Positions 7,335-15,490 of a DNA stretch of 20,250 nt are shown here, piece after piece; the first letter of the stretch is position 1; the number at the start of each line of letters is the position of its first letter. Made by a program: the position numbers and the translations under genes. This DNA is from Pseudomonadota bacterium (GTDB taxonomy: Bacteria > Myxococcota_A > Polyangia > Polyangiales > Polyangiaceae). The stretch is from NCBI GenBank assembly GCA_023432025.1, contig JAEYVE010000214.1, positions 1 through 20,250 on the forward strand, in the 5' to 3' direction. The notes beneath the pieces were generated by a model. That model saw nothing but the letters and a program-made list of their open reading frames with translations, searched no databases and had not been told where the DNA came from.

Positions 7335-7363
7335 TTGCAATTGCCTATCGAGGGACGTATAGG
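7335..7363 (+). promoter_or_regulatory. Candidate sigma70-type promoter of the small lipoprotein gene
   Basis: TTGCAA (7335-7340), a 17-nt spacer and TATAGG (7358-7363) form the best promoter-like pair in the region. Local base composition is clearly richer in A and T than the surroundings. It would give a leader of roughly 235 nt before the ATG at 7606. Confidence 0.5.
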
Positions 7364-7397
7364 GTGGCCGCGCGTAACACGGCTCTGGCTGGGTTGC

Positions 7398-7569
7398 GTG
7401 CCCGGAGGGGCACTGCTTGGCGGTGTGACGCCGGGGCGGTCCCAGCCTTTCGAGGTAGGCCCGCAGTGCGGAGTTCGCTTCTGTCGTCTGAAGAGTTTGA
7501 CCAGATCCGGGTTCGCCCGATCCGAGCTCAGTGGTTGGCACGAAGCGTGCTTATGCGGGACAGACCCGC
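7398..7569 (+). promoter_or_regulatory. Structured 5' leader of the small lipoprotein mRNA
   Basis: Three small perfect hairpins lie in the predicted leader: GTGCCC-GGAG-GGGCAC (7398-7413), GCACG-AAG-CGTGC (7538-7550) and GCGGG-ACAGA-CCCGC (7555-7569). The last two stand next to each other and end 26 nt before the GGAGG ribosome site. They may stabilise the mRNA or control its translation. No known riboswitch is recognised. Confidence 0.35.
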
Positions 7570-7605
7570 CTCACTTCACAGAACCAGGGTTGTTCGGAGG
7601 AACAA

Positions 7606-7866
7606 ATGAAGAAGATTGTTAGCATGTTTGCGGTTTTCGCGCTCGGCGCGAGCCTCGCGATGGTCGGCTGCGGCGATGACGACGAGAGCAACGGCGGCGG
7701 CAACACCGGCGGCGCGGCTGGCGCGGCTACGGGCGGCAAGGGCAGCGGCGGCAAGGGCAACACCGGCGGCAAGCCCGGCACCGGCGGCAAGAACCAGGGT
7801 GGCCAGGGCGGCGACGGCGGCGAGGCCGGCGGCAACGCTGGCGGCGCTGGCGGCGAAGAAGGCTGA
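7606..7866 (+). CDS. Small Gly-rich lipoprotein
   Basis: An 86-residue protein. ATG 7606 is chosen because GGAGG (7596-7600) lies 5 nt upstream and the signal peptide MKKIVSMFAVFALGASLAMVGC starts exactly there, with lipobox LAMVGC (Cys 22). The mature part is 64 residues, almost only Gly, Ala, Lys, Asn, Thr and acidic residues. It starts with GDDDESNGGG and continues in repeats of GGK, GTGGK and GGxGG. There is no room for a folded domain, so it looks like a bare flexible anchor or surface coat peptide. It stands alone between its own promoter and a very strong terminator, which suggests an abundant, independent transcript. Its first residues resemble the linker regions of the larger lipoproteins in the window. 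Confidence 0.85.
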   Translation: MKKIVSMFAVFALGASLAMVGCGDDDESNGGGNTGGAAGAATGGKGSGGKGNTGGKPGTGGKNQGGQGGDGGEAGGNAGGAGGEEG

Positions 7867-7956
7867 TTTTCAGCCACCGCGTTCGTTGGCTTCAAGCTGA
7901 AGGCGCCCGAGTCCTAGCGCTCGGGGCGAGAGGCGCGGTCCTCGACGCAACATGCG

Positions 7957-7996
7957 AAGAAGGGTTCGGTACAAGTACCGAACCCTTCTTGCTTTT
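7957..7996 (+). terminator. Very strong intrinsic terminator
   Basis: AAGAAGGGTTCGGTAC (7957-7972) and GTACCGAACCCTTCTT (7975-7990) are perfect complements over 16 bp, separated by only AA, so the tip opens to a small loop. GCTTTT (7991-7996) follows. It lies 90 nt past the small lipoprotein stop codon. The left arm starts with AAGAA, so the outer pairs also give an A-tract/T-tract arrangement. Confidence 0.93.
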
Positions 7997-8045
7997 GTGA
8001 CGTGGGTGGAGCGTTCTGGTTCAGAGCGTGCCGTTGGCTCCCGTC

Positions 8046-8143
8046 ACCATGACATTCGGATCACGGTGTGGACTCCTCCTTCTCCCTACTGAGCGTCTGT
8101 TACGGCTCTGTGAGCTTTCGCGGATACCATGACATTTCGATCA
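8046..8143 (+). promoter_or_regulatory. Pair of 18-bp direct repeats, candidate binding sites
   Basis: ACCATGACATTCGGATCA (8046-8063) recurs as ACCATGACATTTCGATCA (8126-8143), 16 of 18 bases identical, 80 bp apart. Both contain TGA-N8-TCA dyads. They lie in the gap before the lipoprotein gene at 8228 and look like two sites for one regulator. Beyond these and the terminator at 7957-7996, I see nothing else in the 361-bp gap 7867-8227. Confidence 0.45.
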
Positions 8144-8227
8144 TATCGGGGGGCGCTCTGTCTTGCTTGCGTCACAGGTGCGCTGCAGCGCGCTCGGCGA
8201 TTGCCGCTGGGGGGGCGCGCTGAGAGC

Positions 8228-9052
8228 ATGCCGCCGGCGATGAAACGGGAAGAGAACGGCGCGTCGCGCCATCAGGGCGGTGCGCTTCGCGCGCTCGTGA
8301 CGCTCGCGGCGGTGGGCCTCTTGGCGCTCGGCGGTTGTGCTTCGACGCGCTCCTCGGCGGTCTTCAGTGGCAAGGCGGCGCCGCAAATCACGTCGCCTGG
8401 CGCCGTGGGCGTGTCTCCGCTTTTGCCCGTCGATCATTCGCTCATCGGCGAAGTGCGTGCGGAGTGCACGCTCACGGAAGGTCGCGATCACATCGACGAC
8501 GAATGGTTGAGCGACGTGGACTGCACCGAGCTCCGCCTCTACGACGCCCTGCGCAATGCCGCCGCCTGGAGCGGAGGCGCTCTCCTCGTTGGCCCGAGCT
8601 GCCACGCCAGGCGGCGGTCGGGGAAGCGCGTTGTGGTGGGCTGTGAGGCGCGCGTGGCGCGTCCGGCATCTGGCAAGCCGTCCGGCGCCGCCCCGCCGGA
8701 AGAGGGCGCGGAGCTGGCGTTGCGTTTGGACGACCCGAGCGGCGTGCAGGCGTGGCGCATGCGGGCGAGCTTCGAGCCGCGAGGCATCCCGGCGGCGCGT
8801 GCGCCGCGTCGGGCGGACGCGGTTTTCGAGGTGACGCGCACCCCGCTCGCGGCGGAGTCTCTGGGCACCGTCCGCGTCGCGTGCGTGAGCGCGCCTTGCG
8901 CCATCGAGGGGGTGCGCGCGGGCGTGCGCGTCGCGGCGGGTCGGCTCGGTGCAAGTCACGTGGTGGGCGTGCATTGCGTCGACGTGGCGGAGAAGCCGTG
9001 GTGCGTTGGCGAGGCGGCGCTTTTGTCCGAGGTCGAGCGGACACAGCGCTGA
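8228..9052 (+). CDS. Lipoprotein with duplicated half-domains
   Basis: About 274 residues from ATG 8228; ATG 8240 is almost as good. ATG 8129 is open in frame but would put 50-odd residues before the signal peptide and overlaps a repeat site. The hydrophobic core LVTLAAVGLLALGGC ends in a lipobox. Two segments of the mature protein resemble each other: IGEVRAEC...LRNAAAWSGGALLVGPSC...VGCEARV and LGTVRVAC...VRVAAGRLGASHVVGVHC...CVGEAAL. Each has an N-terminal VRxxC, a Gly-Ala-rich helix, a GAxxVVGxxC strand and a final Cys. The layout recalls the DUF4156-type small lipoprotein fold, here probably present twice and stabilised by disulfides. That family link is tentative. The helicase gene begins 48 nt downstream on the same strand, so co-transcription is possible but a functional link is not implied. 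Confidence 0.75.
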   Translation: MPPAMKREENGASRHQGGALRALVTLAAVGLLALGGCASTRSSAVFSGKAAPQITSPGAVGVSPLLPVDHSLIGEVRAECTLTEGRDHIDDEWLSDVDCTELRLYDALRNAAAWSGGALLVGPSCHARRRSGKRVVVGCEARVARPASGKPSGAAPPEEGAELALRLDDPSGVQAWRMRASFEPRGIPAARAPRRADAVFEVTRTPLAAESLGTVRVACVSAPCAIEGVRAGVRVAAGRLGASHVVGVHCVDVAEKPWCVGEAALLSEVERTQR

Positions 9053-9100
9053 GACAAATCTTCGAGCGAAGGTCGTTCGTAGAGGGAACTTCCGCTAATC

Positions 9101-10483
<1,383 letters not shown>

Positions 10484-10485
10484 GC

Positions 10486-11697
10486 ATGCTGTCTCCGGAG
10501 CACGTCCGTGCGCGTCGCCGCGGCGACAAGCTCTTGCTCTCGCCGCTTTCCGGCAGCGAGCGCGCTCACGCCGTACAGCTCGCCGAGGAGCTCTTGACGC
10601 TGACCACCCAGTGCGTCGGGCTCAGTCGCGAAGAGGTGGAAGAAGCCTGGAGCGCGCTCACCCCGGAGCCCAAGGCTCTAAAAATCTTCGAGGGCCTCTG
10701 CAAGTTGGTGGGCGACTCGTGTGAGTTCGGTGCCGAGCTCGCGAGCGAGCCGCGGGAGCTGCGCCGAGACGTATTTTTGGCTGCGAGCGCGGCTCGCCAA
10801 GCGCTCGAGCCAGGCGCGTCGTTCGATCGCGAGGCGGTGCTGACCGAGGTCGCTGCGCGGCACGGCGTCGCCCCGGACGTGCTCGAGCGCGGTTTGTACG
10901 CGGACTTGCGTGGTGCGCAGCGTCTGGAGCGCCTCCTCCCCGTGACGGCGGAGGAGCTCGTCGTGCGCTACGACCAAGGGCAGCTTCAAGCCGTGCTTCT
11001 GCGCGCGGTGCGGCTCACGTTGCTCGTCTCGTGCGCGCGCGCCGAAGGCTACCGGCGCCTGTTCCAAAAGCTCAAGTTTCGTAGGCTGCTTCATTCCATC
11101 GAGCGTCTGCCGGACGGTCGCTATCGAATTTGCGTGGACGGGCCCTTCAGTTTGTTCGAGTCCGTCACCAAGTACGGCCTCCAGCTCGCGCTCTTGGTGC
11201 CGGCGCTGCTCGAGTGCGATCGCGTGGAGCTCGAAGCCGAGCTGCGTTGGGGCGTGGAGCGCCGTTCCGTCACGCTGACGCACGAGCTCGTGGGTGGGGG
11301 GGAGGGGCACACGGCGGAGCTCCGCGAAGACGTAGCCGAGCTCCTTTCGCGCCTTGAGAAAAGCGGCTCGAAGTGGCGCGCGAGGCCGGCCAGCGACGTC
11401 TTGGATCTGCCCGGTGTGGGGCTGTGTGTGCCCGATCTGGTGTTCGAGCGCGCGGGGCGGCCGCCCGTGTACCTGGAGGTGCTGGGCTTTTGGAGCCGCG
11501 AGGCGGTTTGGAAGCGGATCGAGCTGGCGCAGGCGGGCTTGGGAGCGCGTGTGCTCTTCGCCGTGTCGAGCCGTCTTCGCGTGAGCGAAGAGCTGCTCGA
11601 GGAGAGCACCTCGGCGGCGCTCTACGTGTACAAGAGCACGCTCAGCGCCAAGACGGTGCTCGACCACGTCGAGCGCCTGGGCGCGGCATTGTCGTAA
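10486..11697 (+). CDS. Bax1-like (DUF790) nuclease, partner of XPB
   Basis: A 403-residue protein starting 2 nt after the helicase stop, with GGGAGAGG about 10 nt upstream, so translation is likely coupled. DUF790 landmarks are clear and in order: YADLRGAQRL (138-147), RYDQGQLQAVLLRA (161-174), LFQKLKFRRLL (192-202), VDGPFSLFESVTKYGLQLA (217-235), a conserved VPDLVF strand with Pro316-Asp317, YLEVLGFW (329-336; Glu331) and Lys343. The last three make a PD-(D/E)xK-like nuclease site. Archaeal Bax1 is a structure-specific nuclease that cuts the bubble opened by XPB in nucleotide excision repair. A glyoxylate-type or other enzymatic alternative is not suggested. All catalytic positions seem intact. 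No signal peptide, so cytoplasmic. Confidence 0.92.
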   Translation: MLSPEHVRARRRGDKLLLSPLSGSERAHAVQLAEELLTLTTQCVGLSREEVEEAWSALTPEPKALKIFEGLCKLVGDSCEFGAELASEPRELRRDVFLAASAARQALEPGASFDREAVLTEVAARHGVAPDVLERGLYADLRGAQRLERLLPVTAEELVVRYDQGQLQAVLLRAVRLTLLVSCARAEGYRRLFQKLKFRRLLHSIERLPDGRYRICVDGPFSLFESVTKYGLQLALLVPALLECDRVELEAELRWGVERRSVTLTHELVGGGEGHTAELREDVAELLSRLEKSGSKWRARPASDVLDLPGVGLCVPDLVFERAGRPPVYLEVLGFWSREAVWKRIELAQAGLGARVLFAVSSRLRVSEELLEESTSAALYVYKSTLSAKTVLDHVERLGAALS

Positions 11698-11732
11698 CGC
11701 GTGCGGCGCTTCACGTGAACAGCCTCGCTACG

Positions 11733-11879
11733 TCCGCGCTGCGCGGAGGCCGCTAGCGCGCCGCACCGCTTGCTTTCGCGCTGTCCGCGTTTGCGCAGGC
11801 GGCAAGCGCGCCGCACCGCGTGCCTTCACCGTCAGCGTCCGCGCCGCGCTCCCTTTCGCCGTCAGCGTCCGCGCCGCGC
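11733..11879. repeat. Repeat cluster between convergent genes
   Basis: The gap 11698-11861 holds short GC-rich repeats. AGCGCGCCGCACCGC occurs at 11755-11769 and 11805-11819 (50-bp offset). CCGTCAGCGTCCGCGCCGCGC, 21 bp, occurs at 11829-11849 and 11859-11879 (30-bp offset); the second copy covers the stop codon of the protease gene. A hairpin TCCGCG-CTG-CGCGGA (11733-11747) is also there. No T-run is seen. The array probably serves as a transcript end for both convergent genes. Confidence 0.65.
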
Positions 11880-13535
11880 GGAGGCGGCACGCGCCGCCTG
11901 CTTTCTCGGCGTTGCGCGTCGGGTGCCCGACTCGGGCAACACGTCGTCCAGCTCGTTTTCGGAAGACGGTGGCGCCTCCGAGGCGCGGCGGCGCGCCGCG
12001 CGCACCGGCTTGGGGCGCAAGTCCACCGAGCGATCGTAAGGCACGCCAAAGCGCTCCAAAATGGCGGACGTGCGCGCCACGGCGAGCTTGCGATCCATCG
12101 CAATTTCGCTGCGGTCCGCCGCGCGAAAGAAAACGTACGGCTCGCGCGTGCTCTCCACCACCTCGATCAAGTGGCGCAAATCACGCACGGGGTGCCCCAG
12201 CACGTGCGTGATCTCCAGGCTCTCCAGATCGTGCAGGCCCTGGTTTGCTTCGTCCGCCAGCACCTTTTGCAGTACGACGACCTCACGCCGCTCCGGTCGT
12301 CTGAGGCCTCGCTCGTAGCGGTCCATCAGGCCGTGCGGCGCGTTCGACCACCAGTTGTGCCCCCACGTTTTCAGGTAGTCGCGCGTGAGCGGCACGAACA
12401 AGAGCCCGCCGAACAAGTAGTACGTCGGCCGCACGTCGTAGCGATCTTCTTGCACCAAAAAGCGCGGCGGCTCGAGCTTGACCCGCAGCGTGCGCGCGCG
12501 CCGATCGCGCCACACGCGCAGCGACACGGATTTTCCCACGTGACGGCGCGCCACCACGTAGCTGAAATCGATGCGCGAGCCGTGCTCGAACGGCACGGTG
12601 CCGTCGGCGGCCACGGGCACACCGTCCACCGCCAAGAGCACGTCGCCCGGCTCGAGCTTGCCCCACGCGCTGGACTCGTAAGCCACGTCCAAAACGAGCA
12701 CGCCGCCCGGCTCGCTCGGCGTGAGACCCAGCGCCTGCCGATGAGCGCGACCCTCCAAATTCTGGGTAAAAATGCCCAAATCCGGGAAGCCGTCGAAGGT
12801 GCCGTTGTCCAAGTCCGTCAGGAAATGACGCACCACGGGCGCGGCGATCATGTAGCCGATGTTTTCGGCGTCATCGAGCGCTTGAAACGCCACGCCCACC
12901 AGTCGTCCGTCGCGCACCACGGGGCCGCCGCTGTTGCCCGAGTTGATGGCTGCGTCGATTTGCGCGGCGAGCAGTCGCCGCTGACTCTGCGCGTACGGCG
13001 TCATTTCGATGCGCGAGAGCACGCCCTGCGTCACGCTGAGCCGCTCCCCACCAATGGGGTAGCCGAGCACCTTCACCGGCGAGCTGAGCGGCGGCAGATT
13101 CCGCGCAATGACGATGGGGCGCGCGCCGCGGAAGAACTCGGGATCGTCGACGACGAGCAGCGCCAAATCGCACTCGTGGCCCACGCCCTCGACCCGCGCC
13201 TGGAACTTTCGCGACTGCCCGTGACGAATGACCTCCAGAAATACCTGATTTTGGACGACGTGCGCGTTGGTCAAAATGCGGAGCCCCCGCCGCGTGGAGA
13301 CGATGGCGCCCGAGCCGCTGCTCAAGCTGGGGCCACGCGTCTGCCAAGGCTGCTCGTAGTCGGGCTCGTCCGACACCGTGAGCACGCGCACGACGGCGCT
13401 CAAGAGAGACGCCGGACGGTCCGAGCGCGTCCGAATCTCCGAGCGCGCACGACCGGAGCGTGGCTTCGCATCGACGCGAGCGCTCTTGCCGGACTGGCTC
13501 AGACGAGCGGTCTTCAGGGACCCGGGCGCGACCAT
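11862..13535 (-). CDS. Deg9-like trypsin/PDZ serine protease, no signal peptide
   Basis: A 557-residue protease. The S1 triad is intact: His92 in TNAHVV, Asp123 in CDLALL and Ser202 in INSGNSGGPVV. A PDZ domain follows (~260-355; GGVLVLDVAYESSA, LEPGDVLLAVDGV). The C-terminal part, LVQEDRYDVRPTYYLFGGLL with FVPLTRDYLKTWG (~380-392) and LESLEITHVLGHPVRDL, is the second degenerate PDZ seen in plant Deg2/Deg9-type proteases and their bacterial relatives. A basic tail ends in RRATPRKQAARAASARRGR. The first 40 residues are Arg/Lys/Ser-rich and lack a hydrophobic core, so the protein is predicted cytoplasmic, unlike DegP. ATG 13535 follows GGGG directly. It converges on the nuclease gene and has no obvious partner. 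Confidence 0.92.
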   Translation of the reverse strand: MVAPGSLKTARLSQSGKSARVDAKPRSGRARSEIRTRSDRPASLLSAVVRVLTVSDEPDYEQPWQTRGPSLSSGSGAIVSTRRGLRILTNAHVVQNQVFLEVIRHGQSRKFQARVEGVGHECDLALLVVDDPEFFRGARPIVIARNLPPLSSPVKVLGYPIGGERLSVTQGVLSRIEMTPYAQSQRRLLAAQIDAAINSGNSGGPVVRDGRLVGVAFQALDDAENIGYMIAAPVVRHFLTDLDNGTFDGFPDLGIFTQNLEGRAHRQALGLTPSEPGGVLVLDVAYESSAWGKLEPGDVLLAVDGVPVAADGTVPFEHGSRIDFSYVVARRHVGKSVSLRVWRDRRARTLRVKLEPPRFLVQEDRYDVRPTYYLFGGLLFVPLTRDYLKTWGHNWWSNAPHGLMDRYERGLRRPERREVVVLQKVLADEANQGLHDLESLEITHVLGHPVRDLRHLIEVVESTREPYVFFRAADRSEIAMDRKLAVARTSAILERFGVPYDRSVDLRPKPVRAARRRASEAPPSSENELDDVLPESGTRRATPRKQAARAASARRGR

Positions 13536-13941
13536 TCCCCAAGGATAGCCGCGCGCCCCGGGGTGTGCCGGGGACAGGACCGTTCGGAAGCCAAAAACAA
13601 GGGGCTAGCTCCACGAAACCACGTCGCTTTTCCAATTGGCACGATGACTGCCGGGAATGCGCGGAAATCGGGTTCGGTCTGCCATGAAAGCCCTTTCACG
13701 GACGCCTCCGGACACGTCTTGACCCCGCATGAGCCACCTCCGAACGCCTGCTGGAGAGGCGTCACCCCAAGTCGACATTCGGTGCTCCCGCACTACGTCC
13801 AAGTCACCCCAGTCGACATTCGTGCTCCCGCACGACGACCGAGTCACCCCAAGCACGCGGGACGCAGAAAGCCCCACGCGCCCGGCCACCGTCCGCGAGC
13901 CACCCCGCGGCGCGCACCCGTGAAGTAGGCTCTCGTCCACG
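13536..13941. other. 406-bp non-coding region with a repeat array
   Basis: No credible gene. It holds the presumed promoters of the divergent protease and Fpg genes, none of which I can define by -35/-10 boxes, and the tandem repeats described at 13761-13862. The protease-proximal part (13560-13700) shows nothing beyond a short CCAATTGG palindrome at ~13632-13639. Confidence 0.5.
13761..13862 (+). repeat. Imperfect ~41-bp tandem repeats with REP-like hairpin core
   Basis: Unit 1 (13761-13802) and unit 2 (13803-13842) share GTCACCCCA(A)GTCGACATTCG, GTGCTCCCGCAC and ACGNCC; a diverged third unit begins at 13843 with GTCACCCCAAG. The core GTGC-TCCC-GCAC can form a small stem-loop. A 20-bp stretch of unit 1 (13780-13799) reappears, inverted, at 16604-16623. 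Confidence 0.85.
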
Positions 13942-14853
13942 GTGCCCGAGCTCCCCGACGTCGAAGTGTACGTGCAGCGTCTCCGTGCGCTCGTCCAAGG
14001 CCAAGAGTTGCTCGGGGTGCGTCTCGGCAACCCCTTCGTGCTCCGCACGTACGACCCGCCGCTCGAGGCCGCGCGCGGCCAGCGTGTGCTCGGGGTGCGT
14101 CGCCTGGGCAAGCGCATCGTGCTCCAGCTCCAGGGCGAGCTCTTTTTGATCCTTCACTTGATGATTGCCGGGCGGCTGCGCTGGCGTGAGGCGGGAGCCG
14201 CCGTGCCCAAGAAGGTGGGGCACGCGGTGTTCGACTTTCCGAACGGCGCACTCTGCTTCACGGAGGCGAGCACGCAAAAGCGCGCCAGCTTGCACTTGGT
14301 GCGCGGCGAGGCGTCGCTCGCCGCGCACCACCGAGGTGGAGTGGAGCCGCTCGAGGTCGACCGCGCCGCCTTCGGCGCCGCGCTCACCCGCGAGCGGCGC
14401 ACGCTGAAACGCGCCCTGACGGATCCGCGAATTTTCAGCGGCATCGGCAACGCTTACTCCGACGAAATGCTTTTTTGGGCCCAGCTGAGCCCGATCAAGC
14501 TCACCACGGCCCTGAGTGAAGTCGAGATCGATCGACTGTACGTGGCGTGTCGGCAAACGTTGCGTGAGTGGACACGTTTACTTTTGAACGAAGTGGGCGA
14601 GGGGTTTCCGGACAAGGTCACCGCCTTTCGCGAAGAAATGGCGGTACACGGCCGCTACGGTCAGGCGTGTCGCGTTTGCGACACTGCGGTGCAGCGCATC
14701 CGCTACGCCGCAAACGAAGTGAACTACTGCCCCACATGCCAAACCGAAGGCAAGCTGCTCGCGGACCGCTCGCTGTCTCGACTTTTGCGCGGCGACTGGC
14801 CGCGCAGCCTCGAAGAGCTGGAAGAGCAAACGGAACGCCGTCGCGAGCCGTGA
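13942..14853 (+). CDS. Fpg/Nei-family DNA glycosylase, variant subfamily
   Basis: A 303-residue base-excision-repair glycosylase. GTG 13942 gives MPELPDVE with the catalytic Pro2 and Glu3; any longer start would destroy the active site. Lys57 (RLGKRIV) and Asn170 in FSGIGNAYSDE of the H2TH region are conserved. The zinc finger CxxC-x16-CPTC has Cys243, 246, 263 and 266. Two differences from classical MutM are visible: the DPRRFG motif is replaced by ASTQKRASLHL (residues 109-119), and the finger residue five before Cys263, Arg in E. coli Fpg, is Asn258 (AANEVNYC). It is therefore probably a distinct Fpg-like subfamily with altered lesion choice. The VOC gene lies ~95 nt downstream on the same strand. 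Confidence 0.93.
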   Translation: MPELPDVEVYVQRLRALVQGQELLGVRLGNPFVLRTYDPPLEAARGQRVLGVRRLGKRIVLQLQGELFLILHLMIAGRLRWREAGAAVPKKVGHAVFDFPNGALCFTEASTQKRASLHLVRGEASLAAHHRGGVEPLEVDRAAFGAALTRERRTLKRALTDPRIFSGIGNAYSDEMLFWAQLSPIKLTTALSEVEIDRLYVACRQTLREWTRLLLNEVGEGFPDKVTAFREEMAVHGRYGQACRVCDTAVQRIRYAANEVNYCPTCQTEGKLLADRSLSRLLRGDWPRSLEELEEQTERRREP

Positions 14854-14947
14854 GCCGTGCCGCGATCCCGGTCGCCAGCAAATGGAGCAGTAGCCGCGCG
14901 AGTTTTTGCGATGGCGCATGCGCGGCCGGAGCGGTAGGCGTGCCCTG

Positions 14948-15265
14948 GTGAAAGCTCATCTGGCCGTCGCCGTCGACAACATCGAAACCTCCGTCGTCGA
15001 GTACACGAAGCTCTTGGGCGCCGAGCCCGTCCACGTGGTGCCGGGCGAATACGCGCTGTGGCGCACGGCGGTGCTCAATTTCTCCATTCGTCGCGTCCCG
15101 GGTGAGGAGGGGCGCGTTCGTCATGTCGGCTTCGAGCGAGACGACGTGGACCAGTTCCGCGAGTATCGCGACGCGAACGGGCTCGTGTGGGAGACGTTCA
15201 CGAAGGAGCAGCAAGCCGAGGAAATTCTCGCGGCTTGGCCCCACGTGCCCTACACGCCGCGCTGA
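14948..15265 (+). CDS. Small VOC (glyoxalase/bleomycin-resistance fold) protein
   Basis: A 105-residue single VOC domain from GTG 14948. TTG 14906 or ATG 14918 would add up to 14 Arg-rich residues outside the fold, so the GTG is preferred although no strong ribosome site is present. Family positions for metal binding are filled: His4 (KAHLAVAVDNIE), His59 (VRHVGFE) and Glu82 (VWETF). The pattern HLAV.V.D...S..FY....GAEP is typical of small dimeric VOC enzymes such as the ArsI/CadI-type lyases. The substrate is not deducible. It follows the glycosylase by ~95 nt and probably shares its transcript. Confidence 0.82.
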   Translation: MKAHLAVAVDNIETSVVEYTKLLGAEPVHVVPGEYALWRTAVLNFSIRRVPGEEGRVRHVGFERDDVDQFREYRDANGLVWETFTKEQQAEEILAAWPHVPYTPR

Positions 15266-15490
15266 ATCGCGAGCGGCCGGTCAGTCGACGCGCGTGGGCG
15301 TGGCGCAGGTAAGGCGCGCGCGACCGAAAGACTCCCTAGGATCAGCCTTGCGGCCGCTGAGTCGTACAGGGCACAAGTTGGCGCAGAGTTGCACAGCGTG
15401 CGGCGCGGACGCTCAGTCGAGCAAAGCAACCATTCGTTGCGCAGTTTGTAGTTTGTGAGATGTGGCCCGATCCCTGCAGAAGGGAGCGCC

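Noticed and set aside
7268..7336. 9-bp inverted repeat AACGAAATG/CATTTCGTT
   Set aside because: Arms are 51 bp apart and short; it may be chance, although the right arm overlaps a promoter.
7485..7506. Stretch GAAGAGTTTGACC resembling the start of 16S rRNA
   Set aside because: Similarity stops after about a dozen bases and no further rRNA sequence follows.
11820..13928. 702-codon open frame on the plus strand
   Set aside because: It is the opposite strand of the protease gene, which has all catalytic motifs; the plus-strand product is His/Arg-rich with no domain pattern.
13605..14117. Minus-strand 170-codon frame over the repeat array and Fpg start
   Set aside because: Runs through the repeats and against the Fpg gene; no protein pattern.
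15378..15393. Sigma54-like promoter TTGGCGC-AGAG-TTGCA before the Gly-rich lipoprotein
   Set aside because: The spacing between GG and GC is one base too short, and sigma54 is strict about it.
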